Positions 26,000 through 38,105 of a stretch of 64,000 nt of DNA are shown here, in pieces. A program made the translations under genes and the position numbers. The stretch spans positions 76,847,501 to 76,911,500 of the forward strand of contig CM027378.1 in NCBI GenBank assembly GCA_015680905.1. The letters run 5' to 3'. The stretch is from Coptis chinensis. Lineage: Eukaryota; Streptophyta; Magnoliopsida; Ranunculales; Ranunculaceae. The stretch's first letter is position 1, and each line of letters opens with the position of its first letter. The notes beneath the pieces are model-generated. The model had not been told where the DNA came from and did no database searches. It saw only the letters and a list, made by a program, of their open reading frames with translations.

Positions 26000-28900
26000 T
26001 TATTTTTTGCCATGTAGGTTATCATGGGTACGTAAGAAGATGGCCAATCAAATGACAACCGAAAAAGGAACGATGCAACTGAAAAAATCAAAAAGGGAAA
26101 CACGAAAAGGGAACAACAATAATGATTGAGCTTAACAAGAAATGGGATGGAAATAAAATTAGAGTTGCCTATGATGAAAAGGAAGGCCAAATAATCGGGT
26201 AGTAATGGAGAAAAACTTTGCCGGTATGGAAGGTGCATTGGCAAGGTCCAAGGTACCATTGGAGTGAATTTGAAACTTGGCATGATTTACGGAGTAACCT
26301 TTGAGAGATGATTTATGGAAGCAATGCAGGTAATGTAATCGTGATAATTCTATGCACTTTATATTATGAACAATTTGTTTTTGCTTTCTTCTTCCTAAAG
26401 CCGATGTCTTACATGCTTTTTATGTCTAGCAAATATTTGATATTGATCCAAATTGTATGGATAAAGTCATATCATCCATCGGGGAAAGATGGAGGACTTT
26501 CAAGACCAATTTGACTAGGAAATATGTTACCCCTTACATAAATGACCGTGAGCCTACCGGAGAAACCACCAAAAAATTTATGATTTTATTCGTCAAAATG
26601 ACTGGAATAGTTTGTGAAGTCAAGATTGACGGATGAGTTTCAGGTATGTATAGTAATTGTTTAAACTCGGATGAATGAAATTCAAATTGCATAGTGATAG
26701 TTAGTTATGTATGTTCATCCCCTACTATACTTAGTTATTGTTGTCTTTTTTGAATTCAAAGGAGTATAGCAAGCCGCAACTGGAGAGGAGAAAGAAGAAT
26801 GTGTATAACCACCGACTCAAAGAGATCGCTATGTTGGTCTCAAGAAGAGATGGTAATCATTTAGTTTTCTAAATTTTCTGTTATTAATTTGTTTTTTTTT
26901 TTGTCGGTAAGTTTAGGTTTTACTTTCTCTATATACATGGTTGATGCCAATTGCTCCATCTCTTCCCTTCATATTTTGAATTTTCCTCGATCTTCTCTCA
27001 CGCCTATGGGTACTTGGTTTTCTTTTTTCAGCCACGCTATAACATTTGTCGAGTCCGCTTTTGTACCGCCATCTTACTTACTCCTTGTTAATGCCATCCT
27101 CATTCCTTGCTCTATCATTACGTAGTAATCACCGCTTCATTCTCCCTCTATTCCTTTGCAGTAGAGTCCCGGCCAAGATTCGGGATTGTATCTCCTTCTC
27201 CGCATCTTCTCATCCACTTACAAGACTCACACTTTTTCTGTTTTACTCCAACCTCTATCTCCCACATTTCCATGAAATTATGTGCTTCCCTGGTCCTTGC
27301 TCCATTCTTATGTTAAGAGCCAAGAGTCGCTCTTCTTACATCTCCGATCACCGAAGTTTACTAACCGGTCTCAAGGCTAACTTGCTTATTCTGAAAAATC
27401 TTGTCATTTCGCTTTTTCCAATCCTCAGATACAAAAGCATTCCATGTAAACCTGTGGACTATCTTGTATGCTGCCTTTACCTCGGTAATTTTTTTCAGCC
27501 CATTGTACCTCTTCTTGCCACATATGGGCCATGGCCTCTTGAATCCTATCTTCCAAGCAAGATACTACATAATGTTTCATTAACCTCATATGTATGAAAG
27601 AGATGATCTACGGTTTCAGCCAACACAAAGACACAAACATCGTCGATTGCTACTTTCTTCCACTCTTTTTAGTTTCTTAACGCCTTGAGCCCTCCTTTCA
27701 ATGCCATCCACCGATGAAGGAATTTTCTCATAGTCAAATTGTCTTCCTACTAGAGGAGAATGATCCGAGCAAAGCCTACCAAGAACTTTATATGACCAAC
27801 CCGGAAATTTTCCATGCTATATTCATGAATGCTCTGTTTAGCTTTACCCCTAAGTTCTCTGCTTCCCGTTGCCTATTGCACCATGTGAAATGATACCCTT
27901 TGTCAGGGGCCTCAAGCATCATATTGTGGATTTATAACTTGTCCGAATTCACCATTGCTCATTAGAGGGCAGGCCACCCCTTTTTTCAGTAGGGCTTAAG
28001 TAAGTATTGAAATCACCAATCAATAGCCATGGCAAGTTAGACTGATTAATGAGAGTGAGTTCTCTCCATAATTGTCTTCTACCAAGATACAAAGAATAAG
28101 CATGAACAATTGTAATCGGACAACCATCGACTTCCAATCAGAATTTGGCCGAGGAGATTGACAATGAGGTTAGGTGCGTGTATATTGCTCTTCCACAAAA
28201 CAAAAAATATTTTGGCAGCTGAGATGGATGTCGATTGACATGAAGGCTAGCAATCAGATCCCGGATTTGTAAAGAAATGCAAGTGAAACTGATTAGGGTC
28301 TACTAAAGGCCCAAAGAATCCCTATGAAGCTCGATCATGATCTTTTATTAGCTTAGACAGCCTATTTATGGTTTCTCATTTGAAATACCTCTAAGATTCC
28401 AATAAAAGCACTTCATTAGAAACTAGAGAGTTTATTGGGTAAATTGAGCAGAGCTCGATGAGAGATATTTTCCCCACCACTGGACCTCAAAGGGGAAGGT
28501 AATTGCCGCCGCCTTGTGAGAAGGTGTTTGTTACCCGGGTTTGCTTCTTTGTCGATCACTATCAATCATGTCTGCCCTTCAATGCAAAGAATTCACCGAC
28601 TTTATGAGGATCGTGGCTCGCAAGATCTTGATTTGGCATCCCAAATTTCTTGTAAGCCCGCAAGGGAGGAGAATGATCCGCTTCTTCATTCACTTTTGCT
28701 CTCCGAAGCTAGTGCCACCATCGATTCTCGTAGGACCAACTTCTTCTCTAAACAATCTAGCTGAAATATTTGTTTCAGCCAACTCTAGAAAGACAACAAT
28801 CTGTTCCCTCTCTATCCATTTCACTAACAACTTGTGGTGCTTCGCATCACACTAGGATCATTATGGTGCAAAGCCAATCAACCGAGATCTTCAACCACGT

Positions 28901-30040
28901 AACTAGGTGCATCGACCACATGTCTAGGTGCATCAACAACCCCAAGGTGAACCATCGAGCAAGTTCCTAGCATTACCGTGATTCAAAGAACTTGTGAGCT
29001 CCTTTGATTTTCTGTTTGTCCTTCAAGAGTGTTAGCATTATCATATTCCACTTCTACCGCTAGAGCTTGAAATCTATTCATCACTTTGTGAGGTTTTCGA
29101 CAATCGAATAAAGAGGCTTAGGAATCCAAGAGACCTTTGGATCAACATGAGGCTTTCTTCTTGTGTCCGGGTTATCAAATCAATTCTCAGTATGTCCGAT
29201 TAGGTGGTCAGAGGGTTCAAGGTTTATCACCTCACCTCTTTGTCCAATACTCTAGGTCCTATTATATGTTACTTGTTTGTAGCAATGAATATACTCTAGT
29301 CTAATACAGTTTTTGTTTATGTTTAATAGAAAGAAGAGTTCGGGTTCCTCAAGAGAACATGATGATCGAGTGTCAAATGGCTAAGGGCTCGGCCAAAAGA
29401 AGAATGGTGAATTTGTGAATGATGCTACTATGGAAATTGCAGAAAGAATTGTCGTTTTTTGAAGTTTTGTTAATTTTTTTTTACTTTTATATATAAAATA
29501 TTGAAATGTATTAACATAATTCTCTCATGTAGGCTCAATTGAAACTGAAGGAGAAGGAGGGGAATTTAGTAACTAAGGGAAAGAATGATATACTTACTCA
29601 GGCTTTAGGAACCCCAGAGCATAGTGGTAGAGTTAGGGGGGAGGGGAGGTTTGTAACTCCAACAACATACTTTAAACTTCCTAGACGTACTTGGAAGAGA
29701 AATAGAGAGGAGCTTGAGACCCAACTACATGAAGAAAAAGCAAGAAGGATGGAAGCAGAAGAAAGGGTGAGGTTTCTAGAAAAGGAAAGTGCATTAAGGA
29801 TGAAAGAGATGCATAAGTCGCCACCACCTGAGAATGTTGGATCTAATAGTGGTAGAAGTGATAATAGAGTAAACCAACAGGTATCAACTTAGTTCTCAGA
29901 TCCGATTATGACTTGTTTGTGTTTACGATTCGATTTCTTTTTTCTTTGTGGGACTTAATTAGATCTGTCAAACATACAGGTAGAAGATGGGGATACATTT
30001 AGCAAGATGTTGCCCAATCTTGAAATCAGTACACCCAAGG
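26000..30040 (+). pseudogene. CACTA TNPA-like gene, 5' half (Ptta/En/Spm domain), decayed
   Basis: Exon-like blocks match the plant En/Spm accessory transposase. They include 'IELNKKWDGNKIRVAYD' with 'EGQIIG' (about 26130-26200), 'ERWRTFKTNLTRKYVTPYIN' (about 26485-26545) and 'TDEFQ' followed by 'PQLERRKKNVYNHR' (26628-26815). After the inserted L1 come 'GEFVNDATMEIAERIV' (about 29402-29450) and a long exon at 29535-29890 with 'NDILTQALGTPEHSGRVRG', a coiled-coil stretch and a charged tail. Proteins of this type bind subterminal repeats of the element. The 29535-29890 exon is open throughout; other parts carry stops. Confidence 0.75.
26891..29250 (-). mobile_element. L1 (LINE) inserted in reverse in an intron of the TNPA-like gene
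   Basis: A run of 13 T at about 26891-26903 is the poly(A) tail of a minus-strand element. Going rightwards, the minus strand shows the zinc-binding reverse transcriptase end ('CCL'-type cysteine block and 'ETVDHLF'-like words at about 27600-27680) and then an endonuclease block 'WLLIGDFNTYLSPTEKRGG' at about 27960-28050. Sequence that could be ORF1 lies up to about 29.25 kb. The central reverse transcriptase is missing, so the copy is internally deleted as well as full of stops. The right border is approximate and I could not define a target-site repeat. Confidence 0.6.
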
Positions 30041-31740
30041 TACTTATCCTTTAAATTGATATGATTCTTATCACGATATATGCATAAGCTCTAACTCATA
30101 TCCATGTTTCTTATAGGCTATTAAGTGTTCTCTGGCTTTGAGATCCAAAGGCAACATTGTTGCTAAAGGTTTACTTTTCAAGAAGATCGACCGTAAGAAA
30201 AGTCCACAACATTCCTTTGGGAGAACACAATGTACGAAAGTACAGATTGACTTAATAATGAAACCCCATCTCCCCTCCCAATACCAGTACCAAGTGGTGA
30301 CTTGAGCTGCTATTAGCGATGCATGGCACAGCCTTGTGGCATGGCCAAAAGAATTTGTCATAGTCCGCGATGTGGTAAAGAATCATAGAAAGATTAATGA
30401 CGATTTGGTTGATTTACACTTGTTCATTCATTTGATTCATTATGTTGTTTTCCCCCACTCATTTATGTAGGAAGGAGATGGTGATTTTGATGCATCCGGT
30501 AAGGCTAGAAACTATAAAAAATCAAGGAAACAGTCAACATTTTATGTTTTTCACCGATATCTTCTTAACACTTAGCACTTAGTACTTTTTAGTGTACATA
30601 TATTGATTTATTTTTATTAAATATGCAGGTGAAAGATGCTATCCCAAAATGAAGAAGACTCGACCAATCATGAATTCAAGACACCCAAGGTACTTATCCT
30701 TTAAATTGATATAATTCTTATCACGATATATGCATAAGCTCTAACTCATATCCATGTTTCTTATAGGCTATTAAGTGTTCTCTCGGCTTTGAGATCCAAA
30801 GGCAACATTGTTGCTAAAGGTTTACTTTTCAAGAAGACCGACCAAGAAAAAGTTCACAACATTCCTTTGGGAGAACACAATGTACGAAAGTACGATTGAC
30901 TTAATAATGAAACCCGATCTCCCCTCCCAATACCAGCATTCAAGTGGTGACTTGAGCGCTATTAGCGATGCATGGCACAGCTTTGTGGCATGGCCAAAAG
31001 AATTTGTCATAGTTGGCGATGTGGTAAAGAATCATATAAAGATTAATGACGTGATTTGGTTGATTTACACTTGTTCATTCATTTGATTGATTATGTTGTT
31101 TTCCCTACTTATTTATGTAGGAAGGAGATGGTGATTTTGATGCACCCGAGGAAGGCTAGCAACGATAAAAAATCAAATAAACAGGTCAACATTTTTATCT
31201 TCTTAACACTTCATACTTTTAGTGTACATATATTGATATATTGATTTACTATTTTTTTTTGTAGGGTGTGAAGTGTAGTTTGGCTTTGACTTTGAAAAGC
31301 AACATCGTTGCAAAGGCCCGATTTTCAAGAATACTTTCGACCTCAAGAAAATATTAATGATATTCCTTAGGAGAAGCCAATTTTCGAGTACAAATTGACA
31401 CTTGTAATCAAACCTGACCTCCCTCTCCCAAGACGGTTGGTGACTTGAGATTTGTTAAGGATGCATGGCATAGTTTTGTGGCGGCCAAAAGAATTTGTGA
31501 TAATCGGCAATGTGGTAAACTATTAGACAAAAAGTAATGATTATTGGTGTTGACATGCATATACTAATTTTTTTTTTTTTCTCCTTATTCATGTAGGAAG
31601 AAAACATGATTTACTTGGATCGAGAGAAGGCTAGAAAGGATAACAAAGGCAAACAGTCAAAGTTTACATTATTGTATTTTTATATGCATTTTGTACTTTT
31701 AATATATGACTTAGATTTATTACTATACTCATGCAGATAA
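29978..31740 (+). repeat. Tandem internal repeat of a DUF8039-like exon set (three copies)
   Basis: The exon group 'short VKD exon, intron, DUF8039-like exon, intron, short EGDGDFD exon' is present at 29978-30626 and again at 30627-31200, very similar in both exons and introns. A more diverged third DUF8039-like exon follows at about 31264-31510. Shared words are 'KCSLALRSKGNIVAKGLLFK', 'DAWHSFVAWPKEFV' and 'IMKP…LP'. DUF8039-like domains occur in plant TNPA and Ulp1 transposon proteins (from memory); their role is unknown. The copies carry small frame changes. Confidence 0.65.
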
Positions 31741-32621
31741 AAGATTTTGGTGTTGTGGCTAAAAGTAAGAAGGCATTGCCTAACTTTGAAATTAGTAATC
31801 CACGTGTATTTAGCTTATTTCATATGATCATAATCCCATATATTTACTAATTGTTATTTATAGACTTTTGCATAAAGAAGAATTGGTTTTTCTAGGAACA
31901 ATCTCATTTCTAGCATTCCCAAAGACAAAGAGTAAATTCACATAGAGGAAGGTACCAATGAAAAGGCAGGAAATGTTCACACTGCACTCATAGCATTAGA
32001 TAGGTTAATCTAGTAAATAAGTAAAACTAGTACATTGGTAATCAAACACTATGTGCCGTTAATTATTATTAGAGTTTGGTGAACAATCTAAATTGGTTCT
32101 AGGATGACTAGGAGGAAAAGTTATTTCATTTTGTATAAACTTCGGGTTGTTGTGCCTCCCGGGTAGTATTGAGTTTTATCTTGCCGCTATTCCGAAACAA
32201 ATTGGTTCCGTTGTGACTTGCGGGAAGATTGAATTTACCGCTTCATAAGTTGAATGATACTTATTTACAAGTTTTCCATAAAATCCATGGCTTTTAACCA
32301 CTAAGGCATTTTTTTGTGTCAATTATATTAGTGTTTTGCATTGTAAACTTTTTTTTTGAAGATCTTAACTTAACTTAAGTTTCATCCTCATAACCTAATG
32401 GTTTTGCAGATGCAACTAGTTTTGGCAGACTTTAGATTATTTAAACTTCAATCGATTTGAAAGTATCGTTGATTTTTTCTTTCTAGATTTAGCGATGATG
32501 TTTATAATAATAAGTTGTGAAGTTCTATCCATGTGAATTAGCTTATTCAAGTTAAATTTGTGCCCTTGTCCTTTTATTCTCTTCAATTTCTTTGGGTTTT
32601 CAATTTCAATTTGTTTTGTAT

Positions 32622-32642
32622 AGTTTTTTTTTTTTTTTTTTT
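32622..32642. repeat. Poly(T) run
   Basis: About 20 T in a row in an intron-like stretch before the Ulp1 part. It is followed by CTAGTAGTG, which resembles a CACTA end by chance. Confidence 0.6.
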
Positions 32643-32699
32643 TCTAGTAGTGTTAGTGATATAAGTCCATATCTATGTTATGCCCGTCAATATTTTGAT

Positions 32700-34110
32700 T
32701 ATTTCACATAGGAAAAGGAGGAAACACTTGATGAGATGGAATGTAGTATCAGAGAATATGGCGATATGCTTGACAACACGATGGAATCGCCTGATAATAT
32801 TGTCATCCCTATAGAAAGGAGCTTTTCGGGAAGAGATTGAGCTTAGGCCATTTTTCCATTGAAAAATCTGATTTGTTGGATATTTGCAGAATGGATTGGC
32901 TAAGTGTCACCTGCATGACTACATACATGAAGTGAGCTAAAGTTGCATGCTTTGCTTTAAACATTTGTATTTGATTAGTAGATGCAATTATCGTAACATT
33001 TTTATTTTTATTTTTTAGATATCTTTATGGGAGTTTCATGAGTTCTCAAGAAAGATACACATTTGCTAATCCTTCTAACTTCACAAACTATGGGAATGAT
33101 GATGGGGAGAAAATTCAGCATTTGCAAATACAGATTAGGTTATGTAAGGCGAATCAAATTCTATTGATTCCTTACAATTTGGGGTAAGTGTTTTGTTTGT
33201 CTCTTAATCATATTTATTACTTAAATGACTATACCCTATACATTATGGATTAATTATTATCTATTTATTTCATTGTAGGAGGCATTGGGTATTGATTGTT
33301 ATTGATATATCATCACAACAAGTTTACTGGTTGGATTCTTCTGGAAATCCGACTCCAATATTCAGAATAAAAGTTCTTGTTGACAAGTAAGTTATGTGTT
33401 TCATGTATTTTCTTGTATGATTATAATCTTTTTCCTTTAAAATACCAACCCTTTAAGTTCTCGACTTTATTATAAACATATTCAAACTCAGATTGTCTTA
33501 CATGATGCTTCTCGCTAGCATCCTCCTTTAGTATATGTTGTGTTAATCGCGGTGCCCCTCAAGAAGTGAATGCAATGTGAGCTTGATCTCAAAATGTTTG
33601 CAACAAGGTCTTATATGAATATGTGTATACCCAATTTAATTTCTTTTTCTATAGTGCTATTAGAGCTTTCACTTATGCCGGAGGAAAAGAATGATGGTCG
33701 GACCAAATTGGCAAGTGGTCAAGGTAAACAAAGGCAAATTCAGATATTTTTATTACTTTTTTCCTTCCAAGTAAGTATGACTAATCTTATTATTTGTCTT
33801 GTGTAGTGCCCAAAACAACCGTGAGGTGTAGAATGTGCCTACTACGTTATGATGTTTATGAGACACTTTCTTAGGGATCCTTCTCAATCTTTAACAAATA
33901 AGGTAAACACATATATACTTCTTTGTCATATAATTAAATTAGAATATTAATGCCTTATAATATATTAGTTACGTTTTCTTTCCTTCTCTAATTTAGATCC
34001 AAGAGTTGGGGAAGATAGCAAAGATATACCAAAGATGAAATAAGAGACCTTCGCTCGGTTCTACTTGACTTTATTCAACAATTCTCATTGAGTACAACTT
34101 GAAGTGGTTA
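32700..34110 (+). pseudogene. Ulp1-type (C48) cysteine protease end of the CACTA TNPA-like gene
   Basis: Ulp1 proteases remove SUMO or process related tails; plant CACTA and MULE elements often carry a copy. Exon blocks are 'SDLLDICRMDWLSVTCMTTYM' in part (about 32865-32930), 33019-33183 ending 'ANQILLIPYNLG', 33279-33388 with the catalytic-His block 'HWVLIVID' and the Asp block 'VYWLDSSG', and 33807-33902 with the catalytic-Cys block 'GVECAYYVMMFMRHF'. The last exon at about 33998-34095 has 'IRDLRSVLLDFIQQFSL'. Intron ends are GT and AG. All three catalytic positions are readable, but stops are present, including one before the Cys block, so it is a pseudogene. Confidence 0.75.
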
Positions 34111-34529
34111 AAGGCATTTGGGAGCCGAGACTTTTTTGGTGCATGGTGAGTATTTTCTTACATTGTTTTTCTTTTTAGAAATTATTTGCTAAATAGTATG
34201 CATTTGTTTTTATTGACAATCAAACCTATTATGGAAAAATGATAAAATCAAACTCTTTAAGGTGTTCATTTTGGCTTTGTAGGTTTTGGATCATCACTTT
34301 CTCAGTTAGAAGATTCCGGAGATAGCTAGCTTTCAAGGATTTGGAGATTCTATTAGTTTTCTTAGGTTAAATGTTATTGAAATCACCTTTTGGCTAGTGA
34401 TTACTTTTATTACTTGACGTAGTTATTACTTTTATTCTTATTCGACATATAAGACTTTTTTCTTAGTAAATAAATTCTTGTAAGGAATTTATATATGCCG
34501 TATTGCTTGTATTAATTGTTTTGATGATC

Positions 34530-34650
34530 AATGTGATGCTGGTAAGGGAAATCTTATACTATGTCCATGCAAACTATGCGGGAATGTCAAGAAATTGTTG
34601 GACGTTATACTACATGGACATGGCATGTTGATACAGCTCAGTTTCTTCTC
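34530..34650 (+). pseudogene. Second, short copy of the CACTA transposase-associated domain
   Basis: The stretch encodes 'GKGNLILC' and 'CPCKLCGNVKKLL' type words and the 'YTTWTWH' end, in more than one frame. It matches the N-terminal domain at 22080-22210 in the first CACTA transposase and even keeps the cysteine pattern CxCxxC that the first copy has lost. It lies after the Ulp1 end, so it is either the start of a second CACTA element or a rearranged piece of the first. Nothing else of a second transposase follows. Confidence 0.6.
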
Positions 34651-34914
34651 TCTTTTGTTTCCTTGGAGGAAGACTGCAAAAAAGCACAAGAAAGCTATGC
34701 CAGCGAAAGGAAGATCAAAAAGTGCTTTGCCGCACCCCATATGGCTTCTACTCCCTTCACTTCATGGAGCCCTACATAGAACTATACTACTACCAACAGG
34801 CAGAGGTCTCACCTCTTAGGTATGTTGTTGTAGTCCTAGCATCCTCCTAATCTAATAATTTACTCTTTGCTTCACAAAGATCGGTATTAGAAGCGAAGAT
34901 ACTAATGCATAACT

Positions 34915-36250
34915 TTTCAGGTGTTGCCTATAATCGCATGGTTCAAGCCGATATCGGAGCCCGAAGTCCATCAATTTAACCTCCTCGATCTCGCCTTGCA
35001 TGAGATGTGGCCTGTATATTGATAGCATTTGAAGTCGCGTGTCTTTGGGTCCATGAGAATTTTTGGCTTTAGGTACATCGTATTTACGTTCTCGAGATTA
35101 CCTATTGTTGGAAAATGACGGTTTAAAAAAGACTTCTTATATTTTCAATAATCTTCCGTGCCACGTACACCATTGCAATGTGGAGGTACCTACTTTTTTA
35201 ATGCTCTTCCATATAGCTCATTAGTTGATCCTATTATCATCATCCGTATGAAAGTTCTCTTCAATCAACATTAGGTTTTTCATTAAACACTTATGCCGGG
35301 CAAAGGAAGGTGAAGTGATGTTTAAAGGGTAAAGAATGACAGGATAGAAAACCTAAAATCACCAAGCTTTACGGTTAGGCAACGAAGAGTCAATACATTG
35401 ACGTTTCTTAGAATGATTCTTCCGCTTTTCGATAAGTTGTTCACAACCATTTCCGGGATTCTTCGTTCCAAAGACAAAATATAGTTTTGTAGCACTCTTG
35501 AACTAACCATCTATTAACGGACTTCATTAAATGAGAAATCACTTGGGAGATATCGTCATCTTCTTTTCTCCACCCACCACATTTCAAACTTTTATAGCAT
35601 TCTCAAGGAGTTCCTCAAGCTGAAAGAGATTTTAAGAGGGATGAGACTTCAAGATTCTTGTCAATTAGTTGATCAAAGAAAGAGAGAGTAAAAGACAAGT
35701 TATAACGATACAGAGAAATTTCGATGGTATCGTAGGGTTTTGTAGACTCCGGTTTCTTTGTTCAAACTTCTAATTTCAATTTATTCAATATATATGCTTC
35801 AAAAAGGAGGTCTACTTATACATAAAAAAATTCAGGTGTGGCCTATACCGCATGGTTCAAGCTCACACCGAACCTCAAAGCTCCTTTGATTTAACCTCTG
35901 ATCTTAGTCTTACATGAGGTGTGCACCTGCACACAATACTTGGAGCATTCTGAAGTTGATAACAATGAGCATCTCTTCATTCAGGTAACCAATACTTAAC
36001 TGCAATGAAGTGCACTGGTAGACCAGGACCATCATACAATAAGTTACACAACATTTAGTATTTCTGTTGTCAGAATATCTGAAGTTGGAAATGATCAAGG
36101 TTTAGGCAATAGAAGTTGAAGGCCTTTTATTTCTTCAATGACCTTCCAGTCGGCACGCACCCTTGCAGCTGGAGTCATGCTAGTTTGATTTCACTCTGCG
36201 CTTGGAAGCTTCTTGACCAGCTCATTAGTCGATGTTGGTACCCCCGTCAC
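34915..36250 (+). pseudogene. Unidentified duplicated exon-like piece
   Basis: Two related blocks start after acceptor-like 'tttcag' and 'ttcag' at about 34920 and 35832. They share a GVAYxxW/M-type start, a 'catggttcaag' core and a 'LALHE' or 'LVLHEVC' end. A second shared block lies at about 35140-35190 and 36125-36180 (both around 'aatgaccttcc' and 'aataatcttcc'). The two units are about 0.9-1.0 kb apart. I do not recognise the protein. Stops are present, and I treat it as a duplicated fragment of a captured gene. Confidence 0.35.
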
Positions 36251-36624
36251 TGAGATTCGTAATAGTTCATTTGATCACTTCAAACTGTATTTTATTTGTT
36301 AGACAGAGAAGTGAATAAGCGGCATAATCTGTATTTACGAGGCAACTAGTCATGGCTGATTAAACATCAACCCACATGCATGGACAAATAAAGGTTCTGA
36401 CCAGACTCAATTTCCTGCTGCCCAGTACACCGCATACTTCTTTTCCCTAATTCTTTAGTGATATCTCTATATATACTATATTCTGATCACATGATGTTTG
36501 ATTTTCCCGGGTCCGTGTTCTAATCGGGAAGCAATGCAAGTCCTTGTCAGAGGACCAGTACAAGAAGGTCCTAGAGAAAAACTACATGGATGAGTCATGG
36601 CTTTCCAAATGGACTACTAAAGTT

Positions 36625-38105
36625 TTATAATTTATGGTGTGGTTGGAACAATTAGACTACTGGCTGGTAAGTTTGGATGGATTCCTTATATTAGTTAATT
36701 TTTTATCTTGTAGTCCACTGGAAAAATTGCAATAGTATAATGGGAGACTACTAGGCTAGTGTGCTATTATAGTTCTTATCGCCTCTTACATTAATGCAAT
36801 CTCTCGCCATATTGTTACTTTAGATTCTTTATGCTATTATGCTAGTAAGATGGATGGGGTGATATGTGCCTGGGTCATATTGGTGAAGTCAGTTGAAAAA
36901 GAACTTTTAATAATATTTTTTTGTACACAGAACATATTTACTTGTAATAACTTCTCGCAAGGAGGTTGGCACTTATCTTGGTTTCCCGTTTTCCGAGTAA
37001 TGTCTATGAAGTTTATGGCCCGCAATGGGATTTTGAGGCTTTCATCTTGTCAAGAAGTAAGAACTTTTGTATTTGTGGAAAAAGGCCTCCTTACTTCCAC
37101 TTCATACTTCATGGTTTAATTCCCTTTCGTAAGAGGGGAGACAAAAGTCTAGGTTTATATCTGTATTCTATTGTGCACTTAAATTCAATCGCTTCTCAGA
37201 GTTTGATTGGACAATTATTTGAATAAGAAGCGAGCACTGCTTTTCTGCAGAAAAGAGATGAGGCTTACTTTATGAGCCTGTATGGGACGATGGAATCAAC
37301 ACTGGGGTTGTATTATTCATATGAAACGCACCTTTACATTAAAGTGAGTCCTTTAAGCGATTTTTAAAGTAGACTGCAAACTAGTATGAGAATATTTTCA
37401 CTTATTAGGTTCAGATTCTCGTGGTCAGTATATTGTGTCAAACTGCTTGATCGATGGTGTGCGGCCGATATCTATATCTACCGCCTTGCAAAAATAACAA
37501 GGGAAGTTAGCGTAGGAAGGGCAAGGAAACCATTTTGGAAACAGTCTGTTGGTATAGTCTATTGCAACAGTCTCATAGTCGATCACAATTTCTTTCATTC
37601 AACCCGACAATCCGGTAACTACATGTATACTATCTAACCACCTTAAGCATTGGTGAATTCACCATTTTTTGGGATAAAGCTTGAGGACCTCACATAAAGT
37701 TACCTCATACCGAGAAATTGCTCCAAACTTTCTTTACATATGAGTCATTTGTTGGAAGATATACTAGATTTCCATTGTCTTTTTTCTTGGATAGATAAGT
37801 TCCTCTCTTCATAACGGATGCTGAGAATCTGTGTTTCAGGTTCGAGGATCAATTCCACTTCTTTGGGAGCAAATCGTGGATTTGAGCTACAAGCCACGGA
37901 TCAAAATCGTCAATCATGAATAAACAGTATGTGACTATTTATTTTTTTTGTTATATGAATGTTGTAGTATTTCCAACACGATTAGCTTCTATAATGATAT
38001 GCAGTAATCTTTTCTTTCTAGCCTAAAATCGCTCAACGCCATTTTAATGATCTCATTCAAAGATACTGAGAGGGCCATGGTCATTGATTTGACTAACAAA
38101 GTAAG
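36625..38105 (+). pseudogene. SAC-domain phosphoinositide phosphatase fragment
   Basis: Five exon-like blocks match plant SAC-domain phosphatases of the SAC6-8 type, enzymes that dephosphorylate phosphoinositides at ER and Golgi membranes. In order they are 'FYGVVGTIRLLAG' with a GTAAGT donor at 36669, 'GTYLGFPVFRVMSMKF' (36967-37020), 'YFMSLYGTMESTLGLYYSYE' (about 37250-37325), 'VRGSIPLLWEQIVDLSYKPR' (about 37839-37900) and 'AQRHFNDLIQRY' with 'VIDLTNK' (38030-38100). The catalytic CxxxxxR part is absent. The order and spacing of introns are kept, so genomic DNA was copied, not mRNA. A stop lies between the two words of the last block. Confidence 0.65.

Larger units (their letters stand above)
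21934..34400 (+). mobile_element. Decayed CACTA (En/Spm) DNA transposon with transposase and TNPA-Ulp1 gene
   Basis: Two genes follow one another on the plus strand, as in autonomous plant CACTA elements: a TNP2-type transposase (about 21.93-25.53 kb) and a TNPA-like gene ending in a Ulp1 protease (about 26.0-34.1 kb). Both keep readable intron borders. Stops and frameshifts are frequent, so the element cannot encode active proteins as it stands. An L1 lies reversed within the second gene. The left terminus is missing. A CACTA-type right terminus appears only at 44393, beyond a block of host-gene fragments, and may belong to this element or to a second one. Confidence 0.8.

Noticed and set aside
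27046-27597. 183-codon open frame on the plus strand
   Set aside because: It is a shadow: the minus strand here is L1 zinc-binding and RNase H sequence, and the plus-strand translation is hydrophobic without family similarity.
32640-32650. CTAGTAGTG after a T-run as a CACTA 3' terminus
   Set aside because: It lies inside the TNPA-Ulp1 gene, which continues on both sides, and no subterminal repeats precede it.
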